Positions 58,303 through 64,000 of a DNA stretch of 64,000 nt are shown piece by piece (positions within the stretch are counted from its first letter, which is position 1; every line of letters starts with the position of its first letter). Below the pieces are notes generated by a model, which was not told where the DNA came from, searched no databases, and saw nothing but the letters and a program-made list of their open reading frames with translations. This DNA is from an uncultured Campylobacter sp. (GTDB lineage Bacteria > Campylobacterota > Campylobacteria > Campylobacterales > Campylobacteraceae). Where the stretch lies: NCBI RefSeq assembly GCF_944323605.1, contig NZ_CALUTC010000003.1, positions 96,736-160,735 on the forward strand. The letters are read 5' to 3'. Both the position numbers and the translations under genes were made by a program.

Positions 58303-59598
58303 ATGATGAATATAGCTATAATAGGCACAGGTTATGTAGGACTTCCAACAGGTGTTGGTTTAGCAGAGCTGGGGCATAATGTTATTTGCATAGATAGGGA
58401 AGAAAGAAAGATAAAAGCCTTGCAAGATGGCAAGATAACGCTTTATGAAGAGGGCTTAGAAGAGCTTTTCCATAAAAATGTGAAAGAAAAAAGGCTGTCT
58501 TTTAGCACCTCTATGAAAGAAGGTGTTGAAAATGCTGACATAGTTATGATAGCTGTTGGAACGCCTCCTCACCCCGTTACTAAAGAAGCGGATATGAAGT
58601 ATATACACGCAGCTGCTACTGAATTAGCTCCTTATCTTAAAACATACACCGTAATAGCTACAAAATCAACCGTTCCAGTTGGCACGGGAGATGATATAGA
58701 AAGTCTTATATCAAAGAAAAATCCACAAGCTGAATTTGACGTTGTATCCTTGCCGGAATTTTTAAGGGAAGGTTTTGCTGTGTATGATTTTTTCAATCCA
58801 GACCGCATAATAGTAGGCACAAATAACGACCGTGCTAGGGTTGTTATAGAAAAAATGTATGAAAAGTTCAAAAATAAAATCGTTTTTGTTAGCAGACGTT
58901 CGTCAGAAACTATAAAATACGCCTCAAATTCTTTTTTAGCTATAAAGGTTCATTTTATAAATGAAATGGCTGATTTCTGCGAAAAATCCGGTGCAGATAT
59001 ACTTGAAGTAGCAAAAGGAATGGGGCTTGATACTAGGATAGGAAATAGATTCTTAAATCCAGGTCCTGGTTATGGTGGCTCTTGCTTTCCTAAAGACACC
59101 TTAGCTATGTCTTATATGGCTAGGCAAAATGAAGTAAATTTAAGCCTTGTTAATGCTGCTATAAAAGGAAACGATGATAGAAAAGAAAAAATAGCTCTAA
59201 GAATTTTAGAAAAAATAAAAGATGATAAAAATGCTAAAATAGCTATATTAGGACTTGCCTTTAAAGACGGCACTGATGACTGCAGGGAAAGTCCAGCCAT
59301 TGAAATAATATTAAAATTATTAGAAAAAAATCTAAATATAACAGCTTACGATCCAAAAGCTATGGATATAGCAAAGGAAATTTTAAAAGATAAGATATCT
59401 TATGCAAAAAATATGTATGAATGCGTAGAAAATGCGGATATTTTAGTGATTTTAACAGAATGGCAAAGTTTTAAAGAGCTTGATTTAAAACAAGCTAAAA
59501 AGCTTATGAAAGGCAAAAATATACTTGATTTTAGAAACTTGCTAGATAAAAATAAGGCTATAGAAGCGGGCTTTGTATATAGCGGGGTCGGTAGATGA
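58303..59598 (+). CDS. ugd: UDP-glucose 6-dehydrogenase
   Basis: Ugd oxidises UDP-glucose to UDP-glucuronate. The 431-residue protein has the Rossmann start IAIIGTGYVGLPTGVGLAEL, AVGTPPHP near 86, LPEFLREGFAVYDFFNPDRI near 150 and the catalytic Cys in GPGYGGSCFPKDT near 261. It starts directly after the UXS-like stop and overlaps galE by 4 bases, so product and consumer are coexpressed. Confidence 0.95.
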   Translation: MMNIAIIGTGYVGLPTGVGLAELGHNVICIDREERKIKALQDGKITLYEEGLEELFHKNVKEKRLSFSTSMKEGVENADIVMIAVGTPPHPVTKEADMKYIHAAATELAPYLKTYTVIATKSTVPVGTGDDIESLISKKNPQAEFDVVSLPEFLREGFAVYDFFNPDRIIVGTNNDRARVVIEKMYEKFKNKIVFVSRRSSETIKYASNSFLAIKVHFINEMADFCEKSGADILEVAKGMGLDTRIGNRFLNPGPGYGGSCFPKDTLAMSYMARQNEVNLSLVNAAIKGNDDRKEKIALRILEKIKDDKNAKIAILGLAFKDGTDDCRESPAIEIILKLLEKNLNITAYDPKAMDIAKEILKDKISYAKNMYECVENADILVILTEWQSFKELDLKQAKKLMKGKNILDFRNLLDKNKAIEAGFVYSGVGR

Positions 59599-60569
59599 AA
59601 AATATATTAGTTTTTGGTGGAGCTGGATATATAGGCTCGCACACATTAAAACACTTGTTAAATGAGGGTTATAGCTGTGTAGTAGCCGATAATCTCATAT
59701 ACGGTCACAAAGAAGCCGTAGATAAAAGAGCTAAATTTATACATTCTGATTTGCTTGATTTAACTTCTTTAAGAAATATATTTAAAAAGGAAAAAATAGA
59801 TGCAGTAGTGCATTTTGCTGCCTTTGCTTATGTTGGAGAAAGTGTGATAGATCCTGCAAAATATTATCAAAACAATCTAATAGGAACTTGCAATCTGCTA
59901 AACACTATGCTTGATTTTGGTGTAAAAGACATAGTTTTTTCAAGCACTTGTGCTACTTATGGTGAGCCTGAATACACTCCAATAGATGAAAACCACCCCC
60001 AAAGACCTATAAATGCTTATGGCAGGTCAAAGCTTATGATAGAGCACATTTTTAAAGACTATGAAAGGGCTTATGGCTTAAGGCATATCTCACTTCGCTA
60101 TTTTAACGCCGCAGGAGCTAGTATTGATGGCAGCATAGGCGAAAGTCATGAGCCAGAAACACATCTTATTCCTCTAGTTTTAAAGGCTATTAAAGGAGAA
60201 ATTGAAGCTATAAATGTTTTTGGCACAGATTATGATACCAAAGATGGAACTTGTGAAAGGGATTATATACACGTGGAGGATCTAGCCTTAGCTCACCGTT
60301 TAGCTCTTGAAAATTTGCATAAATATAGCGGTTGCATAAACCTTGGCACAGGCATAAGCACAAGTGTTAAAGAGCTAATTGATGCTGCAAAAGAACTTTC
60401 TGGCAAGGACTGCGCGATAAATTATGCTCCAAGAAGAGAGGGCGATCCTGCAAAGCTTTTTGCAGATAACAAAAAGGCAAAACAAATTCTAGGCTGGGAG
60501 CCAAAATTTAAAGACATAAAAGATATACTTAAAAGTGCTTGGTATTGGGAAAATAACAGGAAATTTTGA
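59595..60569 (+). CDS. galE: UDP-hexose/pentose 4-epimerase GalE
   Basis: The 324-residue SDR has NILVFGGAGYIGSHTLKHLL, FSSTCATYGEP near 115, Y-x3-K in NAYGRSKLMIEHIF near 141, RYFNAAGAS and the GalE signature DGTCERDYIHVEDLA near 210. It interconverts UDP-glucose and UDP-galactose. Because of the UXS-like gene upstream, UDP-xylose to UDP-arabinose is also plausible. It overlaps ugd and glf by 4 bases each. Confidence 0.92.
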   Translation: MKNILVFGGAGYIGSHTLKHLLNEGYSCVVADNLIYGHKEAVDKRAKFIHSDLLDLTSLRNIFKKEKIDAVVHFAAFAYVGESVIDPAKYYQNNLIGTCNLLNTMLDFGVKDIVFSSTCATYGEPEYTPIDENHPQRPINAYGRSKLMIEHIFKDYERAYGLRHISLRYFNAAGASIDGSIGESHEPETHLIPLVLKAIKGEIEAINVFGTDYDTKDGTCERDYIHVEDLALAHRLALENLHKYSGCINLGTGISTSVKELIDAAKELSGKDCAINYAPRREGDPAKLFADNKKAKQILGWEPKFKDIKDILKSAWYWENNRKF

Positions 60570-61678
60570 TGAAAAAAGTAAAAAATTTAATTGTTGGTGC
60601 GGGTTTAAGTGGAGCTATCATAGCTAGACGTTTAGCTGAAGAAAAAAATGAAGAGAGCTTAGTGATAGATAAAAGAGAACATTTAGGTGGAAATGTATAT
60701 GATTATAAAGAGGATAATATTACTGTGCATAAATACGGACCTCATATCTTTCACACCAGCATAGAAGAAGTTTGGAGCTTTTTAAGTAGATTTACAAAAT
60801 GGCATTTGTATATGCATAGGGTAAGAGCTGTTATAGATGGAAAAGAGGTAAATATACCTTTTAACCTAGACAGCTTACACAAGGTTTTTCCGAAATTTTT
60901 AGCTACAAAGCTTGAAGAAAAACTGCTTACTAATTTTGCTTTCAATACAAAAGTGCCAATTTTAGAGCTTAAAAATAGCAAAGATAAGGATTTGGAATTT
61001 TTATCCACTTATATTTATGAAAAGGTTTTTTTGGGCTACACTGTTAAGCAGTGGGGAGTAAAACCTGAGGAGCTTGATTTTTCAGTATCTGCTAGAGTTC
61101 CTGTTTATATAAGTCGCGATGATAGGTATTTTCAAGATAAATACCAAGGCATACCAAAAGATGGCTACACAAAGATGCTGCAAAATATACTGAAGCACCC
61201 TTTGATAAAAGTAGAGCTAAATACCGATTTTAAAGATATCAAAGAAAGTATAGACTATGAAAATCTTTATTATACCGGAGCTATTGATGAGTTTTTTGAA
61301 TATAAATTTGGAAAACTTCCTTACAGAAGCCTAGATATTGTATTTGAAAGCCTTGATACTGATGATTTTATACAGTCGGTTTCACAGATGAATTATCCTG
61401 AAAACTATGATTTTACAAGAAGGGTGGAGTATAAGCACTTTTTAAATGAAAGCTCAAACAAAAGCATACTATCTTATGAATTTTCTTGCGATTTTAAGGA
61501 GGGTAAAAACGAAAGATATTATCCTGTGCCAAAGGAAGAAAATGAAGCTCTTTATCAAAGCTATTTAAAAGAGGCAAAAGAGCTTAAAAATGTGCATTTT
61601 TTAGGTAGGCTTGGAGATTATAAGTATTATGATATGGATAAAACCGTGCATAGAGCTTTGAATTTTAACTTAGATTAA
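60566..61678 (+). CDS. glf: UDP-galactopyranose mutase
   Basis: Glf is a flavoenzyme that converts UDP-galactopyranose to the furanose. The 370-residue protein has FAD-binding VGAGLSGAIIARRLAEE, KREHLGGNVYDY, the conserved HKYGPHIFHTS near 55, YTVKQWGVKPEEL near 155 and RVEYKHFLNE near 280. It implies a furanose sugar in the surface glycan, galactofuranose or, given UXS/GalE, arabinofuranose. Confidence 0.93.
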   Translation: MMKKVKNLIVGAGLSGAIIARRLAEEKNEESLVIDKREHLGGNVYDYKEDNITVHKYGPHIFHTSIEEVWSFLSRFTKWHLYMHRVRAVIDGKEVNIPFNLDSLHKVFPKFLATKLEEKLLTNFAFNTKVPILELKNSKDKDLEFLSTYIYEKVFLGYTVKQWGVKPEELDFSVSARVPVYISRDDRYFQDKYQGIPKDGYTKMLQNILKHPLIKVELNTDFKDIKESIDYENLYYTGAIDEFFEYKFGKLPYRSLDIVFESLDTDDFIQSVSQMNYPENYDFTRRVEYKHFLNESSNKSILSYEFSCDFKEGKNERYYPVPKEENEALYQSYLKEAKELKNVHFLGRLGDYKYYDMDKTVHRALNFNLD

Positions 61679-61689
61679 GAAAGGTGATA

Positions 61690-62979
61690 ATGAAAAAATA
61701 TATCGTTGTGGGTGGGGGCATTGCTGGAATTTCAGCGGCTTATCATCTTAAGAAAAAGGGCATAAAAGCGACTATTTTTGAGAAAGAAAATGAAGTAGGA
61801 GGACTTTGCAACTCCTTTAAGCTGGGCGATTTTACCTTTGATTATGCTCCGCACTTATCTTTTGCTAAAGATGAGTATGTAAAAGAACTTTTTGCTTCTT
61901 CTTGTGAAATTGTAGCTCATAAACCGCCTAGAATGTCAAATTACTATCACGGCACCTGGGTTAAACACCCAGCACAAAACAATCTTTATCCCTTAAATAC
62001 AGATGAAAAAGTAAAAATTATAGCTGATTTTGTGAAAAATCCTTATAGACAAAAGGAGATTAAAACTTATGAGGACTGGCTTAAGGCTTCTTATGGAGAG
62101 TATTTTACAGAACATTTTTCCAAACCTTACACTAGAAAATACTGGGTTTTAGAAGCTAGTGAAATGAATGCAAATTGGGTAAGTGCTAGATTTTACACAC
62201 CAAATATTACAGAAGTTTTAAAAGGAGCTTTTGAAAAAGAAACACCAAATACCTACTATGCTGATGAGATGAGAGTGCCAAAAGAAGGTGGATACAAAAG
62301 TTTTTTAAATTCTATGCTCAAAGAAGTAGATGATATAAGGCTAAATAAAGAGCTTGTTAAGATAGATACAAAAGCAAAAATAATTTATTTTAAAGACGGT
62401 GAAAAGCAAGATTATGATGTTTTAATCTCTACCTTGCCCCTGCCTGAATACGCACAGCTTTTAAAAGATATACCTACTAAGGTAAAAGAAGCTTGTTTAA
62501 AGCTTAAAAATACAAGCATGGCTTTAATCTCACTTTGCTTTAACAAGCCACAAGTTATAAAAGATATTTGGTTTTATATTTATGATGAGGATATTTTAGC
62601 TGCAAGATGTCATTCTCCAAGTCAAAAATCGCCCTTTAATGCTCCTAAAAACTGCTCTTCTTTGCAGTTTGAAGTATGCTTTTCAAAGGACAAGCCATTA
62701 AGTTTAAGCAAAGATGGGCTTTTAAGACATATAATTGAAAAGGGCGAAGAAATGAAACTTTTCAAAGAAAGTGAGATTTTGCACAAGGATATTAGAATAA
62801 AGCCTTATGCAAATGTGAGCTTTTATCTAGGTATGGAAGATGATAGAGAGCTAATAAGAAAATTTTTAGACGAATCAAAAATTTACACCGCTGGTCGCTT
62901 TGGAAAATGGGACTATTTATGGAGCGATCAAAGCTTACTAAGCGGTAAAGATGTGGTAGAAAAGGAGCTTGGGTTTTAA
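61690..62979 (+). CDS. Second flavin oxidoreductase of the Glf/amine-oxidase type
   Basis: From ATG 61690 (after AAAGG) the 429-residue protein has an FAD motif (YIVVGGGIAGISAAYHLKKK), FEKENEVGGLCNSF, FTFDYAPHLSFA near 55, RVPKEGGYKSFLNSM near 197 and a C-terminal FAD motif (YTAGRFGKWDYLWSDQSLLS). The layout is that of protoporphyrinogen-oxidase-like and UDP-sugar-mutase-like flavoproteins. Its place after glf suggests a nucleotide-sugar substrate. A GTG at 61684 adds two residues. Function is unproven. Confidence 0.8.
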   Translation: MKKYIVVGGGIAGISAAYHLKKKGIKATIFEKENEVGGLCNSFKLGDFTFDYAPHLSFAKDEYVKELFASSCEIVAHKPPRMSNYYHGTWVKHPAQNNLYPLNTDEKVKIIADFVKNPYRQKEIKTYEDWLKASYGEYFTEHFSKPYTRKYWVLEASEMNANWVSARFYTPNITEVLKGAFEKETPNTYYADEMRVPKEGGYKSFLNSMLKEVDDIRLNKELVKIDTKAKIIYFKDGEKQDYDVLISTLPLPEYAQLLKDIPTKVKEACLKLKNTSMALISLCFNKPQVIKDIWFYIYDEDILAARCHSPSQKSPFNAPKNCSSLQFEVCFSKDKPLSLSKDGLLRHIIEKGEEMKLFKESEILHKDIRIKPYANVSFYLGMEDDRELIRKFLDESKIYTAGRFGKWDYLWSDQSLLSGKDVVEKELGF

Positions 62980-62998
62980 AGGAGCTTAAATTTTCATA

Positions 62999-63030
62999 AC
63001 AAGATTAGTAAAGATCTTTACTAATCTTGT
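62999..63030. terminator. 32-bp perfect palindrome, bidirectional terminator
   Basis: A perfectly self-complementary sequence (half-site ACAAGATTAGTAAAGA) lies between the convergent flavoprotein and SDR genes. It contains the last codons and TAG stop of the minus-strand gene. T-rich DNA follows on both strands in the outward direction, as expected for a terminator used from both sides. Confidence 0.7.
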
Positions 63031-63920
63031 ATATCTTTTACAAGCATTCTAAAACCTTCCTCTAAACTTATCTTTTGTTCCCAGTTAGGTAAGGCTTCTC
63101 CTCCTTCCCAAGGTAAGTTTATCTCAAGTTCTCTTTTTGCTCTTGCTCCCCATTTTATATTTAACTTTTTACCTAAAATTCTTTCATAAAGTTCTACTAC
63201 TTCTTTAAGACTTTTTCTTTCTTTTCCTTTTAAAGAAAAGATTTTATCTTTACAAAAATTTGGCTTTTCTTGTATGAGTTTTATTAAAATATCAAAGGCA
63301 TTGATTACATCTAAAATATGAGAGTAATCAACTATTTGAGAGCCATCACTCATTTTTAGTTCTTCGTTTGTTTTTGAAATTTTATTTAGATAAGAAAAGA
63401 GGTATTTTGTGTCATAATTTCCATAATTGTTGAAAAGAAGCAAGGAGGTGAATATAGTCTTTGAGCTAAGTGAGTAGTAATACATTATGTCTTCAAATGC
63501 TTTTTTAGTGGCTGCGTAAAGATTTGCTGGGCGGTAAGTTAAGGAATCACAATAGCTTCCAAAAGTAGCGGAATTTATAAAAAATTTAAGCTCTTTTGTT
63601 TTTGTAAATTCTAAAAGATAAGTTCCAAATTCAAGGTTAGTTTCAATCAAACCTTTAATTTGGTCAAAATTATGAGCAAAAAGCCACCTAGTAGCCAAAT
63701 GCACCACCCCATCAATCTTTTCATTTTCAAATACTCTTTGTATAGATTCTATACTTTCATCATATCTATAAATTTTACAAAACTTTTCTATTTTACTTGT
63801 ATCACTACTTTGTCTAACTAAGGCTATGATTTCATACTTTTTGTGTAAATTTAAAACAAAATTTGTGCCCACAAAACCTGTGGCACCTGTGAGTAGAATT
63901 TTTAACTTTGGATCTTGCAT
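63021..63920 (-). CDS. NAD-dependent epimerase/dehydratase (SDR)
   Basis: The 299-residue extended SDR has ILLTGATGFVGTNFVLNL near 9, VVHLATRW near 70, NSATFGSYCDS near 115 and catalytic Y-x3-K in NLYAATKKAFEDIMYYY near 131. It most resembles sugar-nucleotide 4-reductases or epimerases such as abequose/paratose synthases; the exact reaction is not readable. Its ATG overlaps the TAA of the upstream gene, so the two are coupled and should vary together if that gene's G tract slips. Confidence 0.8.
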   Translation of the reverse strand: MQDPKLKILLTGATGFVGTNFVLNLHKKYEIIALVRQSSDTSKIEKFCKIYRYDESIESIQRVFENEKIDGVVHLATRWLFAHNFDQIKGLIETNLEFGTYLLEFTKTKELKFFINSATFGSYCDSLTYRPANLYAATKKAFEDIMYYYSLSSKTIFTSLLLFNNYGNYDTKYLFSYLNKISKTNEELKMSDGSQIVDYSHILDVINAFDILIKLIQEKPNFCKDKIFSLKGKERKSLKEVVELYERILGKKLNIKWGARAKRELEINLPWEGGEALPNWEQKISLEEGFRMLVKDIQD

Positions 63921-64000
63921 TAGGCAACCTCCAAAGTTTTGTTAAGTGAATTTTGTAGGGAAAGTAAATTATTTTCTAAAAATGTTAAAGCCCCCCCCCC
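63920..64000 (-). CDS. 3' end of a gene entered through a G10 tract (partial)
   Basis: Only the last 26 codons are in the window. The frame reads G-G-G-A-L-T-F-L-E-N-N-L-L-S-L and ends TLEVA at TAA 63920-63922, which overlaps the ATG of the SDR gene. The overlap and open frame make it credible as coding. The product cannot be identified from the tail. Confidence 0.6.
   Translation of the reverse strand, partial: GGGALTFLENNLLSLQNSLNKTLEVA
63991..64000 (-). repeat. G10 (C10 on plus strand) contingency tract at window edge
   Basis: Ten C on the plus strand run to the last base of the window, so the true length is at least 10. It lies inside the partial minus-strand gene, about 23 codons from its stop, where slippage would change the tail and possibly the coupling to the SDR gene. 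Confidence 0.85.

Noticed and set aside
1..64000. CRISPR arrays, insertion-sequence transposases, rRNA operon
   Set aside because: None was seen: no regularly spaced direct repeats, no transposase motifs and no rRNA sequence.

Overview
The window is about 30% GC by eye and carries the gene set and gene order of a Campylobacter close to the C. jejuni/C. lari group. The evidence is the rpmH-rnpA-yidD-yidC-jag-mnmE-purL block, rplI-hslV-hslU-era, the single Xer recombinase XerH, flaC beside a DUF4149 gene, and homopolymeric G/C tracts in surface-sugar genes. I cannot name the species, since there is no rRNA or other typing locus. Identifications come from reading protein motifs; no search was run.

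Layout. (1) 0.1-8.5 kb, plus strand: ribosomal protein L34, RNase P protein, membrane-insertion genes, tRNA modification, PurL, a TerB/J-domain protein and a secreted Sel1-repeat protein. (2) 8.6-17.6 kb: purH, then a minus-strand run of two PilO/PilN-like genes, era, hslU, hslV, rplI, a restriction-modification pair and argG. (3) 17.7-22.7 kb: S4 protein, tsaE, lptB, rpoN, then an NYN protein and xerH, with a dif-like site about 200 bp upstream of xerH. (4) 22.7-31 kb: YeiH-like exporter, two paralogous outer-membrane barrels, lepB, folD, a cytochrome c, hemL, AtpZ-like, an ankyrin protein and a phase-variable GT8 gene. (5) 31-43.4 kb: mog, a protease-dead FtsH paralogue, mtaB, aroB, an RCK-like protein, tgt, tRNA-Arg, yedF/yedE, an FAD/Fe-S lactate dehydrogenase and yggS. 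(6) 43.4-57.2 kb: a 13.8-kb segment bounded by perfect 76-bp inverted repeats. It holds two convergent sets of glycosyltransferase and other genes plus flaC. (7) 57.3-64 kb: nucleotide-sugar genes (UXS-like decarboxylase, Ugd, GalE, Glf, a second flavin mutase-like enzyme, an SDR) and the end of a gene cut inside a G tract.

Most striking observation. Each 76-bp repeat contains a copy of the dif-like site found upstream of xerH. The arms are identical to that site, but the 6-base spacer is replaced (TGGCTG instead of CTATAA). The two altered sites share a spacer and face each other. XerH would therefore be expected to recombine them with each other, inverting the segment, and not with dif. This resembles the pdif modules of Acinetobacter plasmids, here on a chromosome and carrying surface-glycan genes. 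Inversion itself is a prediction.

The same regions show several other variability devices: a G10 tract that swaps the C-terminal tail of a GT8 enzyme, a T16 tract abutting the -10 box of that gene, a G5 and a T8 junction that split what looks like one fused transferase, a 97%-identical inverted DUF4422 duplication, and a portable C-terminal module (core HLxYxLG) shared by unrelated transferases. The nucleotide-sugar genes would give UDP-glucuronate, UDP-xylose, a 4-epimerised product and a furanose form. Their likely role is to feed the transferases that build a capsule or lipooligosaccharide.
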